DNA from: Alphaproteobacteria bacterium GM202ARS2
GTDB taxonomy: Bacteria > Pseudomonadota > Alphaproteobacteria > GM7ARS4
Direction: 5' to 3'
Assembly (NCBI GenBank): GCA_014323835.1
Contig: JACONH010000015.1
Location: 1-64,000, forward strand
DNA: 64,000 bases
Positions 36,324 through 45,680 of the stretch are shown piece by piece. Every line of letters begins with the position of its first letter. The stretch's first letter is position 1. A program made the translations under genes and the position numbers. Under the pieces are notes generated by a model. That model saw only the letters and a program-made list of their open reading frames with translations, searched no databases and was not told the DNA's origin.

Positions 36324-37227
36324 AATTGCGGTGCTGATGGGCGGACGCTCTGTCGAAAGAGAGGTGTCTATGGCAAGCGGACAAGCCGTCAGCGCGTGCC
36401 TGAAGAGCTTGGGCTATCAGGTTGTCGCTATCGATGCTGTCGATGTGCGCGCATGGATGCCTCAGCTGGCAGGAGTCGATAAGGTCTTTAATGCGTTGCA
36501 TGGACGTTTTGGCGAAGACGGCTGTATTCAAGGCATGTTGGAGTTGCTGGCGATACCTTATACCCACTCGGGGGTGCTTGCTTCAGCCTTGGCAATGGAT
36601 AAGTATGCTGCTCAGCAGGTCTTCGAGCACCACGGCTTGCTCTGTCCTGAAATGAAACGTATCAAGCGGTGTCAGCTGGGCACAAGCAAGCCCTTCGATG
36701 ATGATGCTTATGTCGTCAAGCCCGTCCAAGGTGGCTCTAGCGTTGGCGTTTACGTCATACAAAACGATACCGATGTGCAACAGGCCATCGACGATGGCGA
36801 CGACAACGATGTCGTGTTGGTGCAGAGGTGTATCCATGGACGAGAACTCAGCGTTGCTATCATGGGTGATAAGGCTCTGGGTATCATTGAAATTATAACT
36901 GAACGCGGATTCTACGACTATCAGGCAAAGTATGACGAAGGGGGGTCTCGCCACGTTATTGCCGATATACCGCACGCTGTTTCCGAGCATCTGCTGAGGG
37001 CGAGTTTGCATGCGCATCGCTGTTTGGGGTGTCGCTCGGTTAGCCGAGTCGATTGGCGGTTGGCTGAGGACGGCTTGGCATATCTGCTCGAGGTCAATAG
37101 TCAACCCGGCATGACAAAGGTCTCTTTGTTGCCTGAGATAGCCGCGCATAAAGGAATCGATTTCACCGAATTGGTGTCATGGATTGTAGACAACGCCTGT
37201 TTGGATGAACAGGATCAGGAGGTGTAA
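36307..37227 (+). CDS. ddl: D-alanine--D-alanine ligase
   Basis: Ddl makes the D-Ala-D-Ala used by MurF. The 306-residue ATP-grasp protein has VLMGGRSVEREVSMASGQAV, FNALHGRFGEDGCIQGMLELL, PYTHSGVLASALAMDK, YVVKPVQGGSSVGVY, SRVDWRL and LLEVNSQPGMTKVSLLP. The usual EVNTxPGMT reads EVNSQPGMT. It is one base from the ftsQ start. Confidence 0.95.
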   Translation: MTRTPKIAVLMGGRSVEREVSMASGQAVSACLKSLGYQVVAIDAVDVRAWMPQLAGVDKVFNALHGRFGEDGCIQGMLELLAIPYTHSGVLASALAMDKYAAQQVFEHHGLLCPEMKRIKRCQLGTSKPFDDDAYVVKPVQGGSSVGVYVIQNDTDVQQAIDDGDDNDVVLVQRCIHGRELSVAIMGDKALGIIEIITERGFYDYQAKYDEGGSRHVIADIPHAVSEHLLRASLHAHRCLGCRSVSRVDWRLAEDGLAYLLEVNSQPGMTKVSLLPEIAAHKGIDFTELVSWIVDNACLDEQDQEV

Positions 37228-37228
37228 C

Positions 37229-38083
37229 ATGATAAAGCAGACATTCAGCAGATTGTGGCGGTGGTGGTGGGGCGATACGCGCCATGCCTTGAAAGTGGGA
37301 GTCATGGTTGTGGTGGGGGTGGGCTGTGTCTTGTCGTTTACGAGCGTGCGTGAGCCTCTTGTTGCCGCTGGCTATCGTCAAGCGGTCAAGGTCAGCACGG
37401 CTTTGGGCTTTCGAGTGGCAAAAGTAGAGATAACCGGTCTGCGTGCGTTATCCCGCAAGCAAGTCATGGAAGCCTTAGGTCTGGTTGAGGGGATGCCTTT
37501 GCTAGCGTTTTCGCCTCGTCTTGGCTGGGAGAAGTTGCATCTGTTGGGTTGGGTGCGTAAAGCAACAGTGGTGCGTGATTGGGGCGGAGTCGTGCGAGTC
37601 GCCATAGAAGAAGGACAACCGGCACTGGTCTGGAAAAAACGAGGACGATTTTATGTCGTCAATGATGACGGCGGCATCATCATGGAAGCTCAAAAAGAAA
37701 AAGTCGCAGAAAGCAAACTTGTCATGGTCAGCGGCGGCGAGTCGCCCATGACGCTTTTCTCGTTGTTGTCGCAGCTGCAGTCGATGCCGCTGGCACAGCG
37801 AAAAATCCGAGCCATGGCGCGTATGGGCGGTAAATACTGGGATGTTCATCTCGATGATGACACCATCATTATGTTACCGGACAAAACGCCCCTAAAAGCA
37901 TGGCAGATGATGGCAGACACACAATCGAAGCGTGCCTTTCTTGATGAAAGCATCGGCTACGTGGATTTGCGTGTCGCCAATACGCTGACAGTGTTGCCGC
38001 CGAGCGATAGTAATTCGTGGCGGCAACGCTTCCATGCACACATGAGCATGCGTAAGGCGCATGCCACAAACAACAACCGATAG
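37229..38083 (+). CDS. ftsQ: Cell division protein FtsQ
   Basis: FtsQ is a bitopic divisome hub. ATG 37229 with AGGAGG six bases upstream gives 284 residues: a short Arg/Trp-rich cytoplasmic start (KQTFSRLWRWWWGDTRHALK), one membrane helix (VGVMVVVGVGCVLSF), a POTRA domain (FRVAKVEITGLRALSRKQVMEALGL ... WVRKATVVRDWGGVVRVAIEE) and the FtsQ beta domain (PALVWKKRGRFYVVNDDGGII). Only 18 bases separate it from ftsZ, the place where ftsA normally lies. Confidence 0.92.
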   Translation: MIKQTFSRLWRWWWGDTRHALKVGVMVVVGVGCVLSFTSVREPLVAAGYRQAVKVSTALGFRVAKVEITGLRALSRKQVMEALGLVEGMPLLAFSPRLGWEKLHLLGWVRKATVVRDWGGVVRVAIEEGQPALVWKKRGRFYVVNDDGGIIMEAQKEKVAESKLVMVSGGESPMTLFSLLSQLQSMPLAQRKIRAMARMGGKYWDVHLDDDTIIMLPDKTPLKAWQMMADTQSKRAFLDESIGYVDLRVANTLTVLPPSDSNSWRQRFHAHMSMRKAHATNNNR

Positions 38084-38101
38084 CCTAAGGAGGATAGACT
38101 C

Positions 38102-39718
38102 ATGGCACTCAAACTGGATATCCCTGTGACAGATGTGGTTTTCAAACCGCGCATTTGCGTCATGGGCATTGGCGGCGGCGGAAGCAACGCCGTCAATCGT
38201 ATGCAACAAGTCGGCTTAGAAGGGGCAGAGCTGGTTGTCGCCAACACCGACGCACAAGCCTTGTCAACATCGGCGGTGCGCTCACGGGTGCAGCTGGGGC
38301 CCGTGTTGACCGGCGGACTCGGCGCGGGCTCAGATGCCTCTATTGGTCGTCTCGCCGCCGAAGAAGTCGACGACGTCATCAATAACCGCATCGACGGCAC
38401 GAACATGCTGTTCATCGCCGCCGGACTCGGCGGCGGCACCGGCAGCGGCGCAGCACCGGTCATTGCCCGACTCGCTAAAGAAAAAGGCATCCTCACAGTC
38501 GCCGTCGTCACCATGCCGTTTGCTATGGAAGGACACAAAAAACAAGAACGAGCACAACTCGCCCTGACAGAACTAGAAGGGCTTGTGGATACGCTCATTG
38601 TTGTGTCGAACGAAAAACTCATGCAGGTGCATGGCACAATGGGCGTCCCACGCGCCCTACAAGAAGCCGATAACGTCTTGATGCACGGCGTGCGCAGCAT
38701 CGTTGACTTGATGGTCAAACCCGGTCACATTAATCTCGATTTTGCCGACATACAATCCGTCATGCGACAAATGGGGAAAGCACGAATCGGCAGCGGCGAC
38801 GCCAGCGGAGTCGATAGAGCCATTGTCGCAGCAAAAGCCGCCATCACAAATCCACTCTTGCAAGAAGAGTCGGTGGAAGGTGCAAGCGACGTGCTCGTCA
38901 ATATTACCTGTAGCGACAGCGTCGGACTCAGCGAAATCAACGACGCTATCACCTACATCAGAGAAGTCGTCAATATGAACGCCAATGTGCACCTCGGGCT
39001 GTCAGAAGAACCCTCGTTGCAAGAACATATGCGCGTCTCGGTGCTTATCGCTGGCTCGGCACAAACCGCCGACAGGAGGAGTCTGCCCACAGATAAGCAA
39101 CAAGAAGAAGAGACAGACAGCGAGCAAGAAACCCACGAGGATAACAACGCTGAGACGCAGGAAACGGTTGCCTCAAGTCGAACCCCAAGGCGAATCGGAC
39201 GCTTGCGGACATTCTGGCGGTGGCTCTGGTACGGAAACGGGCACGGAAACCAAAATGAACAAGAGGTGGAAATGCCCACACAAGAATCCGAAGATAAGTC
39301 TAGCGTAGAAGCACAGCTGCCAGCACAGAAAAAAGTCGAAAGACCAAAGCAAAGCCCCACTGTGCACCATGATACCCGCACCGATACCCACGCGGATACA
39401 ACGTATCATGATCGCTTCGTTAAATCTGTCGATGGCTCTGCCAGTGTTACCGCCCCTTCGCTCTTCGATGGTATCACCGACAGCAATGACCGGCAGAAAA
39501 CACCCCGTGAGGCACCCCATCAGGCACCCCACCAGGCATCAGTGCACCGACTCGACACGCACGCTCGATATACGGAAAAAAAGCAAGATGAAGCGAGGGA
39601 CAAACCCGACCACAAGCCGTCTCCTCCCCCAGAGAGCAACCAGAGCGAGCCCAAAGACGAGTCAACACAGGATGACAAGAGGGAAACCTTGCCACAATTC
39701 CTGCAAGACAAAGGATAA
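38102..39718 (+). CDS. ftsZ: Cell division GTPase FtsZ with long linker
   Basis: FtsZ polymerises into the division ring. Of 538 residues, 17-320 form the GTPase/tubulin fold with VMGIGGGGSNAVNRM, the tubulin signature GLGGGTGSGAAPVIA (107-121) and the T7 loop NLDFADIQSVM (211-221) with its aspartates. Residues 321-525 are a charged, low-complexity linker typical of alphaproteobacteria; inside it residues 363-377 (RRIGRLRTFWRWLWY) are Arg/Trp-rich. The end TLPQFLQDKG resembles the conserved C-terminal peptide that binds FtsA and other tethers. A strong AAGGAGG precedes the ATG. Its A/C-rich sense strand contrasts with most upstream dcw genes. Confidence 0.96.
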   Translation: MALKLDIPVTDVVFKPRICVMGIGGGGSNAVNRMQQVGLEGAELVVANTDAQALSTSAVRSRVQLGPVLTGGLGAGSDASIGRLAAEEVDDVINNRIDGTNMLFIAAGLGGGTGSGAAPVIARLAKEKGILTVAVVTMPFAMEGHKKQERAQLALTELEGLVDTLIVVSNEKLMQVHGTMGVPRALQEADNVLMHGVRSIVDLMVKPGHINLDFADIQSVMRQMGKARIGSGDASGVDRAIVAAKAAITNPLLQEESVEGASDVLVNITCSDSVGLSEINDAITYIREVVNMNANVHLGLSEEPSLQEHMRVSVLIAGSAQTADRRSLPTDKQQEEETDSEQETHEDNNAETQETVASSRTPRRIGRLRTFWRWLWYGNGHGNQNEQEVEMPTQESEDKSSVEAQLPAQKKVERPKQSPTVHHDTRTDTHADTTYHDRFVKSVDGSASVTAPSLFDGITDSNDRQKTPREAPHQAPHQASVHRLDTHARYTEKKQDEARDKPDHKPSPPPESNQSEPKDESTQDDKRETLPQFLQDKG

Positions 39719-39756
39719 TCGGGTTTGATATCATGTTTTTATCCTATTATGACATC

Positions 39757-39785
39757 TTGTCACAATTGTTGATTTGCTCTATCTC
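39757..39785 (+). promoter_or_regulatory. Possible lpxC promoter
   Basis: TTGTCA at 39757-39762 and TATCTC at 39780-39785 are separated by 17 bases and lie about 65 bases before lpxC, in the only sizeable gap (133 bases) at the end of the dcw cluster. The -10 match is weak. Confidence 0.35.
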
Positions 39786-39851
39786 CCGCCATCCCTTACG
39801 TCTTGCACAGAGGGGCAAAGATTAAAGGACAACGACAAGGGATAACAGACA

Positions 39852-40760
39852 ATGACAGGTATCAAAGTGCGTCAACGGACAATCGCTCACTGGGTGCGGA
39901 CTCAAGGCATTGGTTTGCATCGTGGTCGTCCTGTTTTTATGACGTTTTATCCAGGTGAGGTGGACAGCGGTCTTGTGCTCCGTGTGCGGGGGCCCAGTGG
40001 GGTTTCTGACGAAGTGGCTATGCGTTGGGAGAACGTCTCGGACACGCGTATGAACACGACAGTGTCTTCTGCCAAATTCTCGGTCTCCACAGTCGAGCAT
40101 GTGGTGTCGGCTATAGCGGGGTGTGGGGTCGATAACATGGTCATAGAGTTGGACGGCGATGAGATGCCAGCCATGGATGGTTCGGCTCGTGCGTTTACGG
40201 ATATGATTCGTCGGGTTGGCGTTGTCGAGCAGAAGGGGTATCGCCGTTTCATTGTCCTCGATGAAACGGTCGAAGTGCATGATGGCGAGCGTTTTATCAT
40301 CGCTGAACCGAGCCCACAGATACGTTACGATTATTCTATTGACTTTACGCATCCGTCTATTGGCAAGCAACGCTACGTCTATGAGCATCGAGGCGTTCGT
40401 GGCTTTTGCGCGCACATTGCCCCGTGTCGCACCTTCGGCTTTTTGAGCGACGTCGAGCGTCTACGGGCAGCAGGGCTCGCCTTAGGGAGCGGCGAAAATA
40501 ACGTCATTGTCCTCAGCGATGGCGGCGTCATGAATAAGGATGGCTTGCGTTTCCGTGATGAGTTTGTCCGCCATAAACTGCTGGACGCATGGGGCGACCT
40601 CTACTTGGCGGGGCGTCCTATCGTTGGTGCGTTGCGCTTCCACCGAGCGGGACACGACTTGCATCACCGCTTCCTTAAGGCGTTGTTCCAGCACAAAGAC
40701 GCATGGCACGAAACAGACGAGTACCCCGATATACCCAAAGACAATGTCGCCAGCGGATAG
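39852..40760 (+). CDS. lpxC: UDP-3-O-acyl-N-acetylglucosamine deacetylase LpxC
   Basis: LpxC carries out the committed step of lipid A synthesis, so this cell makes lipopolysaccharide. The 302-residue product has QRTIAHWVRTQGIGLHRGRPV, zinc histidine in STVEHVVSAIAG, DGDEMPAMDGSARAF, TFGFLSDVERLRAAGLALG and FVRHKLLDAWGDLYLAG with the second histidine and aspartate, and the late RAGHDLHH. It follows ftsZ as in many proteobacteria but has its own gap and perhaps promoter. Confidence 0.96.
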   Translation: MTGIKVRQRTIAHWVRTQGIGLHRGRPVFMTFYPGEVDSGLVLRVRGPSGVSDEVAMRWENVSDTRMNTTVSSAKFSVSTVEHVVSAIAGCGVDNMVIELDGDEMPAMDGSARAFTDMIRRVGVVEQKGYRRFIVLDETVEVHDGERFIIAEPSPQIRYDYSIDFTHPSIGKQRYVYEHRGVRGFCAHIAPCRTFGFLSDVERLRAAGLALGSGENNVIVLSDGGVMNKDGLRFRDEFVRHKLLDAWGDLYLAGRPIVGALRFHRAGHDLHHRFLKALFQHKDAWHETDEYPDIPKDNVASG

Positions 40761-40772
40761 ATAATTGTCCCT

Positions 40773-40800
40773 TTGTTTTTGTCGAATAGTTGACTATAAT
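40773..40800 (+). promoter_or_regulatory. Sigma-70-type promoter for bamD
   Basis: TTGTTT at 40773-40778 and a perfect TATAAT at 40795-40800 are spaced by 16 bases, 41 bases before the bamD start. It probably drives bamD-recN-ligA. Confidence 0.6.
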
Positions 40801-40841
40801 ACTGCTGGGCGGGCGTATATCCATAGTGGAGTTCTTAAGTC

Positions 40842-41786
40842 GTGTTGTTACGTGTTCTTTTATGTGTCACGCTGTTGGTGAGTGGCTGTGCCAGTGCCGA
40901 CGGTAGTGGCTCTTTCAATGTTGGTAATTATGGCGAACGCTCGGTGGCTTCTATCTATAATGAAGCCCTCGATGCCATGTATAGCGAACGCTATAGCGAC
41001 GCAGCCAAAATCTTCGAAGAAGTCGAGCGGCAACACCCCTATTCGTGGTGGGCACGCAAAGCACAACTCATGGCTGCTTTCTGCTATTACCGTATCAACG
41101 AGTATCAAGACGCAATTTTAACTGCCGACCGCTTCATCAGCTTGCACCCGGGTCATCGCTACGCACCCTATGCCTACTACTTGAAAGGTATTAGCTATTA
41201 CGAGCAAATCAAAGATGTCGCCAGAGACCAACGAGACACCGAACTTGCTCTCGAAACCTTCCGCCAGCTGGTAGACCGCCACCCTGATTCCGTCTATGCC
41301 AAAAATGCCGTAGCAGAAAAAATTGATGTGCTTGTGGACAATCTCGCCGGCAAAGAAATGGAAATAGGCCGTTTTTATCAGCGACGCGGCAACTACATTG
41401 GCGCACTCAATCGCTTCAATAAAGTGGTGCGAGATTATGAAAATACGGTGCACGTCATCGAAGCACTACATCGTCTCGTGGAAAACTATCTCAGCCTTGG
41501 GCTTGTCATCGAGGCACGCCGAACCGCCGCCGTGCTCGGACATAACTATCCCGAAAGCGAATGGTACCAAGACAGCTACAGTTTGCTTGCCGACAATGGG
41601 CTCGTAGACAACAAAAAAGATTACCGTAAAGCCGCTATCTCGCTATCAGATATTAAAGGCAGCTTGAAGCTCACGGAAGAAGGCGGCGGACAGCAAGCCG
41701 TCGTCAAGTCATGGGAAAAACTCTTGGCTGAAGAAGACAACGGCTTCCGCAGACACCTGGAGCAGAAAAAACAAGCTTTTCGTTGA
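40842..41786 (+). CDS. bamD: Outer membrane assembly lipoprotein BamD
   Basis: BamD is the essential lipoprotein of the BAM complex for outer membrane protein insertion. GTG 40842 gives 314 residues with a lipoprotein signal (LLRVLLCVTLLVSGCAS, lipid on Cys 16) and TPR repeats (IYNEALDAMYSERYSDAAKIFEEVERQHPYSWWARKAQLM; AILTADRFISLHPGHRYAPYAYYLKGISYYEQI; YIGALNRFNKVVRDYENTVHVIEALHRLVENYLSLG). lpxC-bamD-recN-ligA is a typical alphaproteobacterial order. Confidence 0.93.
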   Translation: MLLRVLLCVTLLVSGCASADGSGSFNVGNYGERSVASIYNEALDAMYSERYSDAAKIFEEVERQHPYSWWARKAQLMAAFCYYRINEYQDAILTADRFISLHPGHRYAPYAYYLKGISYYEQIKDVARDQRDTELALETFRQLVDRHPDSVYAKNAVAEKIDVLVDNLAGKEMEIGRFYQRRGNYIGALNRFNKVVRDYENTVHVIEALHRLVENYLSLGLVIEARRTAAVLGHNYPESEWYQDSYSLLADNGLVDNKKDYRKAAISLSDIKGSLKLTEEGGGQQAVVKSWEKLLAEEDNGFRRHLEQKKQAFR

Positions 41787-41809
41787 GCCTCAGCAGGGAA
41801 GACGCTGGG

Positions 41810-43528
41810 ATGTTATGCCATCTATCGATCAGGAATATTTTATCCCTCACGTCCATAGATGTTGACCTCTCGAAGGGGTTAAGCGTTCTCACAGGCGAGA
41901 CAGGCGCGGGAAAGTCAATTTTGCTCGATGCTCTAGGACTCGCCCTAGGCTTCCGCGCCGAATCGGGCTTGCTCGACAAAAAACAGAAACAAGGCAGCGT
42001 TGTCGCAACCTTCCGAGTCGATACATCCTTACAAAAAGACCTACAGGCTTTACTGGCAGAGCATGGAATCGATGTAACCAGCGGCGAAATCCTCCTACGG
42101 CGAGTCTTGACCGAAGACGGACGTAGCCGAGCCTTTATCAATGACGTCATGGTTGGAGTCGCCCTGATGCGCGCCTGCGGGTGTATGCTCGTGGAAATCG
42201 AAGGACAATTTGCCGACCAAGGACTGCTAAGGGTTGCCCACCATCGCACCATCGTTGATTCCGTTCTTGCCCTCGACGAACACGTAGCGACTGTGGCACG
42301 GCTCCATGACGTATACCGCACCGCCGATGAGGCATGCCAGAGTGCACAGACAAGCCTACAGAAGCAAAAAGAACAGGAAGCCTACGACCGAGCCTGCTTG
42401 GAAGAACTCGACCGTATCAATCCTCTAGAAGGAGAAGCCACCCAACTAACCGAAAAAAGACGCTTGCTGGCATCGCACGAGCAAATTCACCAGCACGTCA
42501 ACGATGCCCAGAGTGCCATAGAAGGAGGAGATGTTGACAGTGGCAGTGGCAACAGGCAAGCGGGCGATGGATTGAGCGGGCGCATGCAAAATTTGCGCCG
42601 TTCCATTCATTTTCTTGCCGAAAAAGCCCCCGAACGTTTCGGCGATATGGCAAAAAGCATCGATAGTGCTTGTCTCGAACTGGCTGAGGTCGGCACAGCC
42701 CTTACCAACTATCACGCCAGTCTTGCTGAGGGTAACGACTCTCTTGAGTCCGTTGAGGAACGCCTGTTTACGCTACGGGACGTTGCTCGTAAACATAACG
42801 TAGACCCCGATGCGTTACCTGCGGTGCATACGGCACTGGCTGAGCGGATCAGCACCCTCGAACAAGGGGCACACGCCATCGAAGCACGACAGAAAGCAAA
42901 AGATGACGCGTGGCGTGCCTATCGCCAAGCCGTCTTGCAGCTGCGAGAAAAAAGACAGAAAGGTGTCAAAGACCTCGACCGACAGATTATGGCAGAACTC
43001 GCCCCTCTCAAACTGGACAAAGCCCAATTCGAAACAAGAGTCGAGCCCCTCGATGAAAACAACTGGGGAGCAACAGGCGGCGACCGAGTCGTCTTCATGG
43101 TCGCCCTCAACCCGGGCAGCGAAAAGGGCCCCCTTCACAAAGTCGCCTCAGGGGGCGAACGCTCCCGACTCATGCTCGCCCTACGCGTGGTAACCTCGCA
43201 AGCATCCTGTCCGCCAACATTGATTTTCGATGAAATTGACCGCGGCATCGGCGGGGCGGTTGCCGACGCCGTTGGCAAACGTATGGCGCGACTCGCACAA
43301 AAAACGCAGGTTATTCTCGTGACTCACTCGCCGCAGGTGACTTCAGTCGCGTCGCATCATTATCGCATCGACAAGACGATGGGCGACACGCAAGCGATCA
43401 CCAACGTTTTTCCCCTACAGGAGAGCGACAGAGTCGAGGAGGTCGCTCGTATGTTATCTGGCGAGCAAATTACACAGGAAGCCCGTGCCGCTGCTGCACG
43501 TCTTTTGGCTAGCCACCCGATCTCATGA
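41810..43528 (+). CDS. recN: DNA repair protein RecN
   Basis: RecN is an SMC-like ATPase for double-strand break repair. ATG 41810 gives 572 residues starting MLCHLSIRNILSLTSIDVDL; a TTG at 41783, overlapping bamD, is possible but adds residues the family lacks. Walker A is LTGETGAGKSILLDALGLALG, followed by coiled-coil arms (about 150-350), the ABC signature VASGGERSRLMLALRVV, Walker B TLIFDEIDRGIGGAVADAVG, and VILVTHSPQVTSVA. It overlaps ligA by four bases. Confidence 0.95.
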   Translation: MLCHLSIRNILSLTSIDVDLSKGLSVLTGETGAGKSILLDALGLALGFRAESGLLDKKQKQGSVVATFRVDTSLQKDLQALLAEHGIDVTSGEILLRRVLTEDGRSRAFINDVMVGVALMRACGCMLVEIEGQFADQGLLRVAHHRTIVDSVLALDEHVATVARLHDVYRTADEACQSAQTSLQKQKEQEAYDRACLEELDRINPLEGEATQLTEKRRLLASHEQIHQHVNDAQSAIEGGDVDSGSGNRQAGDGLSGRMQNLRRSIHFLAEKAPERFGDMAKSIDSACLELAEVGTALTNYHASLAEGNDSLESVEERLFTLRDVARKHNVDPDALPAVHTALAERISTLEQGAHAIEARQKAKDDAWRAYRQAVLQLREKRQKGVKDLDRQIMAELAPLKLDKAQFETRVEPLDENNWGATGGDRVVFMVALNPGSEKGPLHKVASGGERSRLMLALRVVTSQASCPPTLIFDEIDRGIGGAVADAVGKRMARLAQKTQVILVTHSPQVTSVASHHYRIDKTMGDTQAITNVFPLQESDRVEEVARMLSGEQITQEARAAAARLLASHPIS

Positions 43529-45627
43529 ACAGACAAGAAGCACAACGAGAGCATGCTCGTCTGGTTCAGCTTTTACAAGGCTATGATAAAGCCTATTACG
43601 CAGACGGTGCGCCCCTCGTAACCGATAGCACGTATGATACGTTGCGCCGTCAGCTGGAAGAGCTAGAAGCACGCTACCCGCATATTCAACCTTGGCAGAG
43701 CGTCGGTGTCACCCCGTCCGATGCTTTTGGTAAGCGCCGCCACCATGAAGCGATGTTGTCTCTCGATAACGCCTTGCATGAAAAAGCGATGCACGAATTC
43801 CTGTCTCGAGTGCGCCGCTATCTCGGCTTGTCCCCTGATACCCCTGTCGTCTTGCGTAGCGAGCCCAAACTCGATGGTTTATCCCTCAATCTCTGCTACC
43901 AGCACAGACAGCTGCTGTGGGCAGCAACAAGAGGCAACGGGCAAGTGGGCGAAGACGTCACCGCTAACGCCCAGCATATTGATGGCATTGCCACGACTCT
44001 GCCCGCTGATGCCCCCGAGTTCCTAGAAGTGCGCGGCGAGGTCTATATGCGTCACGATGACTTTGCCACCCTTAATCGCCAGCAAGCCGATAAGGGCGGG
44101 CGTATCTTTGCGAATCCCCGCAATGCCGCAGCAGGCAGCTTACGGCAACTGGATGCCTCTATCACGGCAGCACGTCCCCTGCACTTTATGGCGTATCAGA
44201 TGGTTGTCGTGACGGACGAGGGGGCTGGCGGGGCAGTACATGAGACGCACCACGAAGCCGTTGCCGCTTTGCAACGCTGGGGCTTTGCCACAGACGAGAC
44301 CGCACGGCTATGCCACGACTGGCAACACATACAGGATGCCTACAATACCTATGCCGATGCCCGCAGCCATATTCCTTGGGACATCGACGGAGTCGTCTAT
44401 AAAGTGGACTCCTTTGCCTATCAGCAACGTCTCGGTGCCGTCGGACGAGCCCCACGCTGGGCTATCGCATGGAAGTTTCCTGCCCAGCAAGGAGTCTCCA
44501 CCATCGAAGACATACAGATACAAGTAGGACGACGCGGCACCCTCACGCCAGTTGCCCACTTAAAGCCCATAGGCATCGGCGGAGTCATGGTGCGGCGAGC
44601 AACCCTGCATAACGCCGATGAAATCAAACGACTCGATATCTGTGTCAACGATGACGTCATCGTCCAGCGGGCAGGCGACGTCATCCCGCAAATTATCAAA
44701 AAACAAAAGGACGGCAAACAACGCAAGCCCTTCGTCTTTCCCAAACGTTGCCCGGTGTGTGGCTCGCCCGTCCACCGCAAACCAGACGAAGTCGCCTATG
44801 TCTGTCAGGGGGGCTTGTCTTGCTCGGCACAAGCTATGGGATGGCTACGCCACGTGGTCTCTCGCACCGCCTTCGATATCGTCGGACTCGGCAACAAGCA
44901 TATCGAAACCCTCATGCAGCAAAATATTCTCAAAGAACCCGCTGACGTTTTCACGCTCCATACGCACCGACAAAAACTCGAAGACCTAGAAGGATGGGGC
45001 AGCTTGTCGGTGGACAATCTCCTTAAAGCCATAGAAGCCCGCAAAACCATGACTCTTGACCGATTCATTTATGCCTTAGGCATCCCGCAAATTGGCGAAG
45101 CCAACGCCCGCTTACTGGCTGTCACCTATCGTGATTTACCAACGTGGCTACAGGCTATGGCTCAGGCAAAAGATACAAACAGCGATGCCTGGCACGACCT
45201 CCTCGCTATCGATGGCATCGGCGACTCCGTTGCCAACGATACAGTGTCATTCGTTGCCACCTACCGCACCCTCATCGACAACCTCAGTGCCGTTATGCAG
45301 GTGCGCCCTTACGCACAGAGCAAAGCCGATTCATCCTCACCCCTACAAGGCAAACGAATCGTGTTTACCGGCACCCTTCAGCACATGACTCGAGATGAAG
45401 CCAAAAAAAGAGCCCTCGAATTAGGCGCATTAGTCTCGTCATCGGTGTCGACTAAAACCGATTATGTCGTGGTCGGCGACAACGCCGGCAGTAAAGCCAA
45501 AAAAGCACAAGACTACGGCGTTGTCGTCCTCGATGAACAAGCATGGCTCCAGATCGCGGAAGCAAACACCCCCCCCGCCCACCCCCACCCCCCCCCCACA
45601 AATGCGCCATCAGCCAGGACGGATTGA
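43525..45627 (+). CDS. ligA: NAD-dependent DNA ligase LigA
   Basis: LigA seals nicks in replication and repair using NAD. The 700-residue product has domain Ia (YDKAYYADGAPLVTDSTYDTLRRQL), the adenylated lysine in SEPKLDGLSLNL, RGEVYMRHDDF, IPWDIDGVVYKVD, AIAWKFPAQ, an OB fold, a four-cysteine zinc finger (CPVCGSP ... CQGGLSCSAQ), HhH repeats and a C-terminal BRCT domain (LQGKRIVFTGTLQHMTRDEAKKRALELGA). The last 20 residues, rich in Pro, come from a C-homopolymer-rich tract (about 45569-45597) and look like a slippage-made extension. Confidence 0.96.
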   Translation: MNRQEAQREHARLVQLLQGYDKAYYADGAPLVTDSTYDTLRRQLEELEARYPHIQPWQSVGVTPSDAFGKRRHHEAMLSLDNALHEKAMHEFLSRVRRYLGLSPDTPVVLRSEPKLDGLSLNLCYQHRQLLWAATRGNGQVGEDVTANAQHIDGIATTLPADAPEFLEVRGEVYMRHDDFATLNRQQADKGGRIFANPRNAAAGSLRQLDASITAARPLHFMAYQMVVVTDEGAGGAVHETHHEAVAALQRWGFATDETARLCHDWQHIQDAYNTYADARSHIPWDIDGVVYKVDSFAYQQRLGAVGRAPRWAIAWKFPAQQGVSTIEDIQIQVGRRGTLTPVAHLKPIGIGGVMVRRATLHNADEIKRLDICVNDDVIVQRAGDVIPQIIKKQKDGKQRKPFVFPKRCPVCGSPVHRKPDEVAYVCQGGLSCSAQAMGWLRHVVSRTAFDIVGLGNKHIETLMQQNILKEPADVFTLHTHRQKLEDLEGWGSLSVDNLLKAIEARKTMTLDRFIYALGIPQIGEANARLLAVTYRDLPTWLQAMAQAKDTNSDAWHDLLAIDGIGDSVANDTVSFVATYRTLIDNLSAVMQVRPYAQSKADSSSPLQGKRIVFTGTLQHMTRDEAKKRALELGALVSSSVSTKTDYVVVGDNAGSKAKKAQDYGVVVLDEQAWLQIAEANTPPAHPHPPPTNAPSARTD

Positions 45628-45680
45628 CGGGATAAGCAAGCCAACCCCGACTCGCCCCCCGACACAAATGCGCCATCAGC
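45598..45680. repeat. 17-bp direct repeat around the ligA/pepP 3' ends
   Basis: ACAAATGCGCCATCAGC occurs at 45598-45614 and 45664-45680, 66 bases apart, each following a C-rich run. The first is inside the ligA end and the second reaches the pepP end, suggesting a local duplication that also formed the present gene ends. Confidence 0.8.

Noticed and set aside
37229-39718. ftsA hidden as a short or fused gene around ftsQ-ftsZ
   Set aside because: FtsQ ends 18 bases before FtsZ, both are of normal domain content, and no actin-like ATPase motif is seen on either strand of this stretch.
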